NCBI GenBank assembly: GCA_964583615.1
Contig: CAZOWM010000002.1
Span: 55,107-119,106 of the forward strand
Source: CAZOWM01 sp964583615
Lineage (GTDB): Bacteria; Spirochaetota; B62-G9; DRHN01
DNA length: 64,000 nt
Direction: 5' to 3'
The position numbers and the translations under genes were made by a program. Under the pieces are notes generated by a model, which worked only from the letters and a program-made list of their open reading frames with translations, was not told the DNA's origin and searched no databases. This document shows, piece after piece, positions 16,784-24,984 of the stretch. Each line of letters begins with the position of its first letter. Position 1 is the stretch's first letter.

Positions 16784-17839
16784 CTACAACCACCGCCTTT
16801 TTTTAAAAATGATCAACATTGCCACGCCTATACACCCCATCACGATGAGCACGGTGAAATACCCCCAGCGCCACCCGAGCTCAGGCATGCGCTGAAAATT
16901 CATCCCGTAGATGCCTGCGATAAAGGTGAGCGGGATAAAGATAGTGGCAATGAGCGTCAGCACCTTCATCACCTCGTTCATCTTGTTGCTGATGCTCGAA
17001 AGATACGTTTCGAGCAGTCCGGAGATCATGTCCCTGTAGGTCTCGAGTGTGTCGATAACCTGGATCGTGTGGTCGTATACATCCCTGAGGAACACACGCG
17101 TGGTTGATTTCATGATACCCGACTCTCCCCGCTCGAGATTTCCGATGATCTCACGCAGAGGCCACACCGATTTTCGAAGATAGATGAGGTCACGCTTGGT
17201 CCCGTGGATCTTGGCCGACGTCTCCGGCCGCGGATCTGAAAGAAGCTCTTCCTCGAGCGCTTCGAGCTGCTCTCCGGTCTTTTCGAGGACCTCGAAGTAA
17301 TGATCGATGATTGCATCAACGAGCGCGTAGGCGAGGTAGTCCGCCCCCATTTTTCGTATCCGCCCCTTTGCCATGTGTATGCGCTCTCTTATTTGACCGA
17401 AGACATCACCTTCCCTCTCCTGAAAAGAGATCACGAAGTTTTTCCCCACGACGAGGCTCACCTGCTCGGTGTCGATCTTCCCCCTGTCGTTCTGATACAT
17501 AATCATCTTCAACACGATGAACAGATATTCTTCGAACTCGTCAATCTTTGGCCGTTGATCGATGTTCACGATGTCCTCGAGCACGAGGGGGTGCAGGCCG
17601 AAGCTTTCCCCCAGGGTCTCAATGAGCCGGGTGTCGTGAAGCCCGTCCATGTTGATCCAGTACACGGAGGATTTCTTCTTTGCGGGAACGCACTCCTCTA
17701 CGTTCTGAACCTCTTTTTCTTCAGAAAAGCTCTCGTCGTATTCGATCATGGTGACCCGTGCGTTTTCGACTTTTTTCTCTCCTGTGAACACCATGGTTCC
17801 GGGCGGTTGCCCGGCAATCTTCGCCTTTCGCCTCATCAT
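16784..17839 (-). CDS. corA: CorA-family magnesium/cobalt transporter
   Basis: This protein of about 351 residues is a pentameric inner-membrane divalent-cation channel. A long cytosolic N-terminal domain (with PLVLEDIVNIDQRPK and VSLVVGKNFVISFQE) is followed by a long stalk helix and two C-terminal membrane helices. The signature YGMNF at the end of the first helix is the selectivity motif, and the basic KKRRWL tail closes the protein. The start is taken at 17839, because AAGGAG lies 5-8 bases upstream of the ATGATG pair; an ATG 15 bases earlier contains that Shine-Dalgarno. It is followed by the ferritin-VIT1 gene and preceded by mscS. Confidence 0.94.
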   Translation of the reverse strand: MMRRKAKIAGQPPGTMVFTGEKKVENARVTMIEYDESFSEEKEVQNVEECVPAKKKSSVYWINMDGLHDTRLIETLGESFGLHPLVLEDIVNIDQRPKIDEFEEYLFIVLKMIMYQNDRGKIDTEQVSLVVGKNFVISFQEREGDVFGQIRERIHMAKGRIRKMGADYLAYALVDAIIDHYFEVLEKTGEQLEALEEELLSDPRPETSAKIHGTKRDLIYLRKSVWPLREIIGNLERGESGIMKSTTRVFLRDVYDHTIQVIDTLETYRDMISGLLETYLSSISNKMNEVMKVLTLIATIFIPLTFIAGIYGMNFQRMPELGWRWGYFTVLIVMGCIGVAMLIIFKKRRWL

Positions 17840-17884
17840 GTCTTCTCCTTTCATCCGTTGTGTGAACCCCGGCAGAACCCGGGC

Positions 17885-18733
17885 CTAATCGGGGGTTTTA
17901 ACCGCCTGTATGGGAAAGGGCTCTGTCCTTGACCCCGCGTACACGCTTATGTGGGGGAACGGTATTTCGATTCCTTGTTCATCGAACCTGTTTTTGATTT
18001 CCTCCATGAGCGAGTTCTTCAGCTGCACGTAGTCGGTCTTGGAAAACCAGGCTCCGAGGAGGAGCTCGATCCCGTGATTCCCAAACTCCTTTATGATGAA
18101 AAACGGCTCCGGGTTGTCCAGACAATACGGGTTTTTTTTCGCAATGTCTAAAAGCAGGTCCTTTACCTTTGCCAGGTCGTCCTTGTACGAAACGCTCACA
18201 TCGATGTTCATGCGCCTGATCGGAAACCTCGTGATATTCGTGACCTCTGTCTTGATCAGCTGCTCGTTCGGGATGCGCACATACAGGTTATCGAAGGTGC
18301 GTATCTTCACCGAAAGGAGATCGATCGAGAGAATGATCCCCATTGTCCCCCCGACTTTTATGACATCGCCCACTGCAAAGGGTTTCTCGGAGATGAGAAA
18401 CAGCCCGCTGATGATGTTTGAAACGCTCGTCTGCGCGGCAAAACCGATGGCTATGCCCGCAATTCCCGCAGCACCGAGCAGTGCAGTGAGCTTGAACCCG
18501 AGCTGCCGCAGCACGCTCACAAGAATGATAAACGCACCGATGTAGAAAATCCCTTTTTTGACGAGCATCGCAGTCTGCTGTGAAAAACGCTTTTTTGTAA
18601 CCCTCCCCACGGAAAAATTCATGATTTTCAAAAGGATAAAACCCGCCGCAAGCACGATCGCCACCCGGAGCGCAATCATCAGAGAATCAGGGCTCAATAC
18701 CTTTTCAAAACCGGCCGAGAATATCTCGAGCAT
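17885..18733 (-). CDS. mscS: MscS-family mechanosensitive channel
   Basis: This protein of 282 residues has three membrane helices and the MscS beta and alpha/beta vestibule domains, and releases solutes on hypo-osmotic shock. The pore-lining third helix is the glycine/alanine-rich ALLGAAGIAGIAIGFAAQT region (about residue 85-105), followed by the typical NIISGLFLISEKPFAVGDVI and VRIPNEQLIKTEVTN segments. The start at 18733 has an AAAGGGGTGA Shine-Dalgarno. It is 15 bases downstream of the DUF432 gene and 45 bases upstream of corA, so probably one transcript. Confidence 0.95.
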   Translation of the reverse strand: MLEIFSAGFEKVLSPDSLMIALRVAIVLAAGFILLKIMNFSVGRVTKKRFSQQTAMLVKKGIFYIGAFIILVSVLRQLGFKLTALLGAAGIAGIAIGFAAQTSVSNIISGLFLISEKPFAVGDVIKVGGTMGIILSIDLLSVKIRTFDNLYVRIPNEQLIKTEVTNITRFPIRRMNIDVSVSYKDDLAKVKDLLLDIAKKNPYCLDNPEPFFIIKEFGNHGIELLLGAWFSKTDYVQLKNSLMEEIKNRFDEQGIEIPFPHISVYAGSRTEPFPIQAVKTPD

Positions 18734-18748
18734 GGACGATCACCCCTT

Positions 18749-19531
18749 TCAGAAATTTGTAAAGTGTCTGAGTATGCCGAAGCTTTTCTTCAGAATGCTC
18801 TGCGACGTGGGAATACGTTCTTCTGTCAGGAGGGTCAAAGGTTTTTCGAACGAGGGGGCCTTATTGGAAAACTCCACCTGACCCGGCTGGTCCTCACCAT
18901 AAAACCTGATGCTCACCTCATTTGTCCACAACCGATTTGTCCCGGCATACACCCTGAGGTGCTCGACATGAATGTTCAGCTTCTGAAAGTCCAGCTTCCC
19001 GGTGGAACTGTTCACCAAAAGCACAGGGCACACTGCCTTGTGGGGTGAAAGCGGGATGTGCTTGATATCCATTCCGGCCCGCGACTGCAGGCTGTAGCAG
19101 AGCTCACCTGTGGTGGGGTCTCCAAACCAGGTGTTGGAAAGAATCTGTGTCGGGATCTCTGCAAGCGCAGCATCCTTTTGGGTACCGATGTGAACGCGCG
19201 CCCACACGGGAATCCCCACGAAAAAAAGCGCTTTGCTGTCCGGAAGGATCTTCAACGTGATGTCTGAGCTCACCACTACTGCGCGGTCCTGAAGCACTGG
19301 GACGAGCTGAAGGTTGTCTGTTTTTTTGTCGCACACATACCGCTCCCATGTGAGGTGCTCGGGCTTGGGGTGCAGTGTGGTTGCGACTTCTGATTCAGCC
19401 TCCTCATCCTCGCCGTGCTCCCAGGCAAGCATCCATTCCCCGTCGGTCCGCGTACACCAGATTCGCACGTTTCCGATACGCCAGTGATACTCTTTTTCCC
19501 GTTTTATTTCTACAGGCTCCCACAGTTTCAC
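18749..19531 (-). CDS. DUF432-family protein
   Basis: This 260-residue soluble, beta-rich protein resembles DUF432. It has no signal peptide or membrane helix. Phrases such as FFVGIPVWARV, LSNTWFGDPTTGELCYS and PVLLVNSSTGKLDFQKL are the kind shared by this family. DUF432 genes are often found beside small mechanosensitive channels, as here, so a role in channel regulation or osmotic adaptation is a context-based guess. A GTG start with GGAGA 6 bases upstream is used. It is the first gene of the DUF432-mscS-corA-VIT1 group. Confidence 0.72.
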   Translation of the reverse strand: MKLWEPVEIKREKEYHWRIGNVRIWCTRTDGEWMLAWEHGEDEEAESEVATTLHPKPEHLTWERYVCDKKTDNLQLVPVLQDRAVVVSSDITLKILPDSKALFFVGIPVWARVHIGTQKDAALAEIPTQILSNTWFGDPTTGELCYSLQSRAGMDIKHIPLSPHKAVCPVLLVNSSTGKLDFQKLNIHVEHLRVYAGTNRLWTNEVSIRFYGEDQPGQVEFSNKAPSFEKPLTLLTEERIPTSQSILKKSFGILRHFTNF

Positions 19532-19817
19532 CTGTCTCTCCTTTTGGCTCCCCCGCTGAGGCTGTGGACTCGAATCTTTTCGATCGGTCCACCCATTTTT
19601 TCCCCACTCTATTGTACCATACCCAGGTGGCGGAATGAAGAAGAATATCGTATATTCATGGAATCCGCGAATTTCCTATAACCTTCACGCATGCTAACTG
19701 GAGAGAGACTTTTTTTACAGAACAGTGTATTTTTCCAAAAAGAAGTGGTATTTTTATCTCTGAAAAAAATCTTTGAGCTGTGTGGGCAACCCAAAAGCAC
19801 TTCTACGGAGGCTTTCA

Positions 19818-20846
19818 ATGGAAAAAAGCGACATTCTGGGCGAGAAAATAGGTCACATCGACATCACGCGCTTTGATGCAGGCCCCATCATCGACCAGTA
19901 TGCGAACATGGCGTTTCAGGCAAAAAACCTCGCACGCTGCGCACACCTATACGACGAAATGCTCGAAGACCCCGCGTGCACGATCATACTCTGCCTTGCC
20001 GGATCGCTTTTCAGCGCTGGGTTGGGAAAAATGATCCACGACCTCGCCTCACACTGCATGGTTGATGTCATCGTCTCAACCGGAGCAATCATCGTTGACC
20101 AGGACTTTTTCGAAGCCCTTGGATTCCGTCACTACAGGGGCTCGCCGCACGCAGACGACGGCACGCTCATGAAGGCGGGAATCGACAGGATCTACGACAC
20201 CTACATCAGTGAAGATGAGCTGAGAATCTGCGACATGACCGTAAAAGAGATAGCAGAACGACTCACCCCGAAGCCTCACTCGTCTCGTGAGTTCATCGAG
20301 CATATGGGCCGCTTTCTTCACGAAAACGGGAAAGGAGAGGAGTCGGTGGTTCGAAAATCCTTCGAGCACGGGATTCCGATCTTTGTTCCCGCCTTCTCCG
20401 ATTCGAGCGCGGGCTTCGGCCTTGTCGCCTACCAGTGGCACAAAGGGAAAAAACCGAAGGTGACGATCGACTCGGTGAAGGACTTTTTGGAGCTCACAAA
20501 GATAAAAATCGCATCCGGGGATACGGGTCTTTTCATGATCGGCGGTGGTGTACCCAAAAATTTTGCGCAGGACGTCACCGTGGCAGCCGACATTCTGGGA
20601 AAAGACGTGCCCATGCACAAATATGCGATGCAGATCACCGTTGCAGACGAGAGAGACGGAGGGCTCTCCGGCTCAACACTCAGGGAAGCTCACTCGTGGG
20701 GGAAGGTAGACAGCGGAAACGAACAGATGCTCTTCTGTGAGGCGACCGTCGCGGCGCCGCTCATCGCGAGCTACGCCTATCACAGGCAGTCCTGGAAAAA
20801 GAGAAATCCGAAGCGTTACAACGATTTTCTCAACAATGGAGAGTGA
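19818..20846 (+). CDS. Deoxyhypusine synthase-like protein
   Basis: This protein of 342 residues is of the deoxyhypusine synthase family (NAD-dependent transfer of an aminobutyl group from spermidine or related polyamine). In bacteria, which lack the eIF5A substrate, such homologues are thought to make polyamines, for example homospermidine. The active-site lysine region AHSWGKV (about residue 295) matches the eukaryotic VSWGK motif, and the NAD-binding STGAIIVDQD and LAGSLFSAGLGKMI segments are present. The start at 19818 has CGGAGG 8 bases away; the frame is open 15 codons further upstream without a site. It sits 6 bases before pyruvoyl arginine decarboxylase and just before agmatinase, which strongly supports a polyamine role. 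Confidence 0.9.
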   Translation: MEKSDILGEKIGHIDITRFDAGPIIDQYANMAFQAKNLARCAHLYDEMLEDPACTIILCLAGSLFSAGLGKMIHDLASHCMVDVIVSTGAIIVDQDFFEALGFRHYRGSPHADDGTLMKAGIDRIYDTYISEDELRICDMTVKEIAERLTPKPHSSREFIEHMGRFLHENGKGEESVVRKSFEHGIPIFVPAFSDSSAGFGLVAYQWHKGKKPKVTIDSVKDFLELTKIKIASGDTGLFMIGGGVPKNFAQDVTVAADILGKDVPMHKYAMQITVADERDGGLSGSTLREAHSWGKVDSGNEQMLFCEATVAAPLIASYAYHRQSWKKRNPKRYNDFLNNGE

Positions 20847-20852
20847 GAGACT

Positions 20853-21398
20853 ATGATACCGAAAAAAATGTTTCTTACAAAAGGGGTCGGTGTGCACAAG
20901 GACAAGCTCTCATCCTTTGAAGTGGCGCTGAGAAACGCCGGAATCGAAAAATGCAACCTTGTGTACGTCTCGAGCATTCTTCCCCCGAACTGTTTTATTG
21001 TATCAAAAACGGAGGGGCTGAAGCTCATCCAACCCGGTCAGATTACCTTCTGCATCATGGCAAGAAACGACACAAACGAGCCGAGCAGGCTCATATCATC
21101 GGCGATCGGCGTGGCTGTACCCAAAGATCAGAACAATTACGGATATATCTCGGAGCATCACTCCTTCGGAGAGACTGCGCGGATCTCAGGTGATTATGCC
21201 GAAGACCTTGCTGCAACGATGCTCGCAACCACCCTCGGCATCGAATTCGACCCGGAGCTTGCGTGGGATGAGAGAAAACAGGTATACAGGGCAAGCGGCC
21301 ACATCATCAAAACCAGGCATATCTGTCAGTCCGCAGAAGGGGATAAAAGCGGCCACTGGACCACCGTAATCGCCGCGGCAGTGCTCATTGTTGCATAA
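20853..21398 (+). CDS. pdaD: Pyruvoyl-dependent arginine decarboxylase
   Basis: This protein of 181 residues decarboxylates arginine to agmatine. It is made as a proenzyme and cleaves itself between two serines (VYVSSILPP, predicted between Ser40 and Ser41), leaving a pyruvoyl cofactor on the alpha chain. Further family motifs are ISSAIGVAVP, GYISEHHSFGETA and the C-terminal alpha chain with EFDPELAWDERK. Length fits the archaeal and bacterial PvlArgDC family (about 155-195). It lies 6 bases after the deoxyhypusine-synthase-like gene and 12 bases before agmatinase. Confidence 0.94.
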   Translation: MIPKKMFLTKGVGVHKDKLSSFEVALRNAGIEKCNLVYVSSILPPNCFIVSKTEGLKLIQPGQITFCIMARNDTNEPSRLISSAIGVAVPKDQNNYGYISEHHSFGETARISGDYAEDLAATMLATTLGIEFDPELAWDERKQVYRASGHIIKTRHICQSAEGDKSGHWTTVIAAAVLIVA

Positions 21399-21410
21399 GC
21401 GTACAGAGAC

Positions 21411-22274
21411 ATGAAACAAAGAATTCCACACAATTTCTGCGGGCTTTCCCGTGCATTCTCTGCGTACGAAAATGCCGGAATCGTTCTCCTTCCCGTCCCC
21501 TTTGACAAAACGAGCACGTGGAAGCGCGGAGCGCGGAGAGGGCCCGGAGCAGTGATCAACGCGTCCCGTTATCTCGAGCTCTTCGACATCGAAACAGGGC
21601 GCGAGGTGTTCAGGAAAGGGATTCACACCGCACGCCCCATACGGGCAGTGCGGTCCGACAAAGTCATCGAAAAGGTACATGAAGCAGTTTCACGTCTCCT
21701 TTCGGATGAGAAATTCGTTGTTGTGCTCGGAGGGAATCACAGCGTGTCCATCGGGAGCGTAAAGGCACACACTGAGCGCTTTGACGATCTCTCAGTGCTC
21801 CATCTGGACGCACACACAGACATGCGGGAGCACTATGAAGGCGACCGCTTCAGCCACGCATGTACCATGGCGCGGGTACGGGAGCTCACCCCGCACATCG
21901 TGAGTGTCGGAATACGGAGCAGTGACAAAACAGAGATGGATGCAGTCGAGAACATCACTGTATTTTACGCACATGAGATCCACGGGCAAAAAAAGTGGAT
22001 ACAGGCCGTACACAAAGCGCTCACACCGCATGTGTATGTGACTATCGATGTTGACGTGTTCGATACAGGGATCATGCCTTCCACGGGCACTCCCGAGCCG
22101 GGGGGGCTGGACTGGTACGATGTGACCGGGCTTTTGAAAACTGTTTCTGAGCACCTGACAATCGTGGGGTTCGACGTCGTTGAGCTCATCGGTAAGAAAA
22201 ACAGGCCCTGCGATTTTCTGGCAGCAAAGCTGGTGTACACATTCCTGAGCTCTATCATAGACGAAGAGGGGTAA
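21411..22274 (+). CDS. speB: Agmatinase
   Basis: This protein of 287 residues is a binuclear manganese ureohydrolase that converts agmatine to putrescine and urea. The metal ligands are in GGNHSVS (His), HLDAHTDMRE (Asp-His-Asp) and TIDVDVFDTG (Asp-Asp). The N-terminal PFDKTSTWKRGARRGPGA segment is typical of agmatinase. It follows pdaD by 12 bases, completing arginine to agmatine to putrescine in one operon with the deoxyhypusine-synthase-like gene. Arginase or formiminoglutamase activity is less likely because of the adjacent decarboxylase. Confidence 0.92.
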   Translation: MKQRIPHNFCGLSRAFSAYENAGIVLLPVPFDKTSTWKRGARRGPGAVINASRYLELFDIETGREVFRKGIHTARPIRAVRSDKVIEKVHEAVSRLLSDEKFVVVLGGNHSVSIGSVKAHTERFDDLSVLHLDAHTDMREHYEGDRFSHACTMARVRELTPHIVSVGIRSSDKTEMDAVENITVFYAHEIHGQKKWIQAVHKALTPHVYVTIDVDVFDTGIMPSTGTPEPGGLDWYDVTGLLKTVSEHLTIVGFDVVELIGKKNRPCDFLAAKLVYTFLSSIIDEEG

Positions 22275-22279
22275 TAAAC

Positions 22280-22404
22280 ATGCAGTTTCTCGATTCGGAT
22301 ATTTTTTCATGGGTAATTCTTCCGCTGCTCATATTCTGTTCACGCATATGTGACGATTGATCGCACAAATATCATACAAATTTATAGAAAAAGTACAGGA
22401 GGAA
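22280..22404 (+). pseudogene. N-terminal remnant of a UPF0316/DUF2179 membrane protein
   Basis: Five bases after speB, an ATG with GAGGGG upstream opens a frame MQFLDSDIFSWVILPLLIF, then CSRICDD and a stop at 22360. UPF0316 (YebE/DUF2179) proteins begin in the same way: a short start, a membrane helix, and an R-I-x-D-V-S-I-G-T-I-R-I-I motif. After a one-base shift the next frame continues VTIDRTNIIQIYRK, which lines up with that motif. The sequence then ends at the hemerythrin ribosome-binding site. It looks like a frameshifted, truncated relic. Confidence 0.45.
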
Positions 22405-22410
22405 ACACCT

Positions 22411-22986
22411 ATGAGAAAGATGATGCCTATCGGCCCGCTGATGATCGAGCACAGGCTCATAGAAAAAATGATCGCTGTGATGAAGAAAAATCTGACGGCC
22501 ATCGAGGAACATTCATACATTGTTCCGGGTTTCATCGAAACCACGGTTGATTTCACCCGGACCTATGCTGACCGCTGCCATCACGGCAAGGAGGAGGACA
22601 TACTCTTCCGAGAGCTCAAGAAAAAAACACTGACCGCCCAGCACAGAAAGACAATGGAGGAGCTCATCGAAGAGCACGTGTGGGCAAGAAAGACCATAAA
22701 AGCTCTTCTCGAGGCGTACACACACTCCCAGCAGGGAAATGCTGAGAGCCTTTCCGATGTTGCCGCGCACCCCAAGGCGCTCGTTTATTTCTACCCTCAA
22801 CACATCGAAAAGGAAGACCGGCACTTCTTCAGACCAGTGATGGAGTATTTCACCCCGGCGGAGCGTGACGCACTGCTTGAGGAGGGCTTCGAGTTGGACC
22901 GGAAGCTCATCCATGAAAAATACGAAACCATCTCGAAAACGCGGAAAAAATGCTTGTACAGTGACTGTTCTCTGCTTTCTTCATAA
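22411..22986 (+). CDS. Hemerythrin-domain protein
   Basis: This 191-residue cytosolic protein has an all-helical hemerythrin HHE fold. Likely di-iron ligands are the histidine in IEHRLIEK, the histidine and glutamate in CHHGKEEDILF, the histidine in EEHVWARK, and HIEKEDRHFF. Such proteins bind oxygen or nitric oxide, or protect iron-sulphur clusters in anaerobes. The start at 22411 has a perfect AGGAGG upstream. A degenerate TCAC-N6-GTGA palindrome lies at about 22340-22353 and may be a Crp/Fnr-type site. A cysteine-containing tail (KCLYSDCSLLSS) ends the protein. Confidence 0.9.
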   Translation: MRKMMPIGPLMIEHRLIEKMIAVMKKNLTAIEEHSYIVPGFIETTVDFTRTYADRCHHGKEEDILFRELKKKTLTAQHRKTMEELIEEHVWARKTIKALLEAYTHSQQGNAESLSDVAAHPKALVYFYPQHIEKEDRHFFRPVMEYFTPAERDALLEEGFELDRKLIHEKYETISKTRKKCLYSDCSLLSS

Positions 22987-23609
22987 ATATTATCGTTATA
23001 CTCGAACTGAGTGCCTCTTATTGATCGGTAAACAACCAGAAGTCATCTGGAATAATAATGTACCAAACGACCGGGATTTGGCAAAACACCGCGGTTCTCA
23101 CACTATTGTCAGGGAGCATCGGCCATAGGATAATTTCATCAGGATACACGCTTATACATAAAATGTTTGTTGCATTTATTCCTGTATCTTCTTAACCTAT
23201 ATTAACTTAAATAGAAGCAGGTGAGTACGGAAAAAGTAAGTGGCATACTGTGCATCATTCGGCATGGTCCCAGGAAAGTTCGAAACCTTTCCTCTTCAAT
23301 TTCATATCCTGAAAAATTACTTTGCGAGTAATTTCGTGGCTTGTCATGGCTTGTCTTGCCGTGAATTGTGGAGAACTCTCTGCGGAGCAGAAATGGATTG
23401 AGTAATATGAAGTGTATTCATCTCCGCTATCAGGGCTTCATACACCGTCATTGACCAATACCTATACGTCTGGAGAATAAAATGAAAGGAAGAGCCGCAT
23501 TGTTCAACGAACCGTTAGTTCCTATGAAAATAGGAGCACAGAAACAAGAACACATGCACATACATCATTTTATTTTATTCAGGATACCGTATTTTTTTTT
23601 CACCGCTCG
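22987..23609. other. Intergenic region with possible alcohol dehydrogenase start remnant
   Basis: No intact gene is seen. At 23482 on the plus strand an ATG opens MKGRAALFNEPLVPMKIG, which matches the usual N-terminus of a zinc alcohol dehydrogenase, then degenerates. The rest of this frame runs antisense through the real dehydrogenase gene and is not coding. The remainder of the region is AT-rich and without recognisable structure. Confidence 0.35.
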
Positions 23610-24656
23610 TCAAAAAGTAATCATCACCTTGAGAGAGTCCTTTTCACCCGCCTTTACCACCGCGTCTCTGAGCCTGTCGAGTGAAAACCTGTGCGTGATG
23701 AGCCTTTCAACCTCGATGCGCCCGCTCTCGATCAGCTTCAAAGCGTTTTTAAACGTCTCCGTAGTGTACGAATAACTCCCCTTCAGTGTCACCTGCCTGT
23801 AGTGTATGATGTTCGGATCTATGTCGAGAGTGAGGCCAGCCGGAAGGCCCCCAAAGTAGAGCACCGTGCTGCCCTTGCGCCCCATCTGCACCGCCTGCCT
23901 GTACGCCTGTATCGTTCCGGTCGCCTCAATCACCACATCAGCACCAAACCCGCCTGTAAGCTCAAATACTCTCTGAATAGAGTCCGTTTTCTCAAAATTC
24001 ACCACATCAGTGGCGCCAAGGGAAGCCGCAAGCTCAAGCCGGGCTTCCACCGCATCAACCACAATCACCCGCACCGCACCCCGGAGCTTGGCAAGCTGCA
24101 CGAGCAACAATCCCATGAATCCCACTCCAAGCACAACCACCGTGTCCCCAGGCGCTCCACCTGCATTCTGTATCCCGTTCAGCGCGCACGCAACAGGCTC
24201 CGTGCACGCAGCAGCCTCGAAACTCGTCCCCTCTGAAAACGGATACACCCGCGTGCGCTGATGATACGATGGAATCTTCACCATTTCAGAAAACCCCGCA
24301 GGCTGTATGAGTGTGTCCTTTGCCATCAAACAAAACTGAAAAAGACCCAGCTTGCAGTAGTAGCATTCAAGGCAGGGGTTGATCCACGACACAACAACCC
24401 TCTCACCAGGCCGAACCCACTCAACCCCCTCCCCACGCTCATGAACTACACCCGAAAACTCATGCCCCCCGATAAAAGGAAGCTTGTAGAGATCGAGAAG
24501 CGGGTGACCCCGCTTCACCATCTTCACATCTGTGGTGCATACCCCCGATGCCCTCACCAACACGGTGAACTCGCCTCCCCCAGGCCGAAGCTCTTCCACG
24601 TTCCGCACCCTGATCCCCAGAGGGATCTCGTACAATTCGCCTATTTTCACGCCCAA
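23610..24656 (-). CDS. Zinc-dependent alcohol/polyol dehydrogenase
   Basis: This protein of 348 residues is a medium-chain NAD(P)-dependent dehydrogenase of the threonine/sorbitol dehydrogenase group. The catalytic zinc ligands are the cysteine in GVCTTD, the histidine-glutamate in GGHEFSG, and the glutamate in CTEPVACA. Structural zinc cysteines are in CLECYYCKLGLFQFC. The Rossmann motif is VLGVGFMG. The ligands are complete, so an oxidation of a sugar alcohol or similar compound is expected; the substrate is unknown. It is a single gene. An inverted repeat lies 42 bases upstream of the start. Confidence 0.92.
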   Translation of the reverse strand: MGVKIGELYEIPLGIRVRNVEELRPGGGEFTVLVRASGVCTTDVKMVKRGHPLLDLYKLPFIGGHEFSGVVHERGEGVEWVRPGERVVVSWINPCLECYYCKLGLFQFCLMAKDTLIQPAGFSEMVKIPSYHQRTRVYPFSEGTSFEAAACTEPVACALNGIQNAGGAPGDTVVVLGVGFMGLLLVQLAKLRGAVRVIVVDAVEARLELAASLGATDVVNFEKTDSIQRVFELTGGFGADVVIEATGTIQAYRQAVQMGRKGSTVLYFGGLPAGLTLDIDPNIIHYRQVTLKGSYSYTTETFKNALKLIESGRIEVERLITHRFSLDRLRDAVVKAGEKDSLKVMITF

Positions 24657-24697
24657 TCTCCTCTATGTATTTCAGTGCACTTTATATTCATCAGATA

Positions 24698-24742
24698 TTT
24701 CTGCACATTTCATCGCTGTTTTTGTAAGGATATGTGCAGAAA
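24698..24742. promoter_or_regulatory. Inverted repeat upstream of alcohol dehydrogenase
   Basis: TTTCTGCACAT (24698-24708) and ATGTGCAGAAA (24732-24742) are perfect 11-base inverted arms separated by 23 bases. They are placed where the dehydrogenase promoter should be. They could be two operator half-sites or an RNA hairpin in the leader. Confidence 0.45.
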
Positions 24743-24922
24743 CATGCAGATATTAGCCTAATACATCCTGTTTTGTCAATGATTATTTTATGATTATTTT
24801 ATGTTAACAGAGAATTATTGAATACTTGATAAAAACCTTATCCGGATTGTTCCCCACGTGCAATACTGAAATATTTTCTGTATACGTGCTCTTTAAGGAA
24901 ATATTTTGATCACAATTCATTC

Positions 24923-24984
24923 TTGACAATTATAAGCTCTGAGGCTTGTAATTGTTCCATATTAGACTGGGGACTTATAATTGA
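24923..24984 (+). promoter_or_regulatory. Promoter and palindromic operator of the SatD gene
   Basis: TTGACA (24923-24928) and TGTAAT (24947-24952) are 18 bases apart. Overlaid on them is an inverted repeat with 12-base arms (ACAATTATAAGC at 24926-24937 and GCTTGTAATTGT at 24944-24955, one mismatch, 6-base spacer). A third copy of the half-site (ACTTATAATTGA, 24973-24984) overlaps the start codon. This arrangement suggests repression, perhaps by SatD itself. Confidence 0.55.

Noticed and set aside
23482..23775. Plus-strand frame overlapping the alcohol dehydrogenase
   Set aside because: Only the first 18 residues look like a dehydrogenase N-terminus; the rest is antisense to a real gene.
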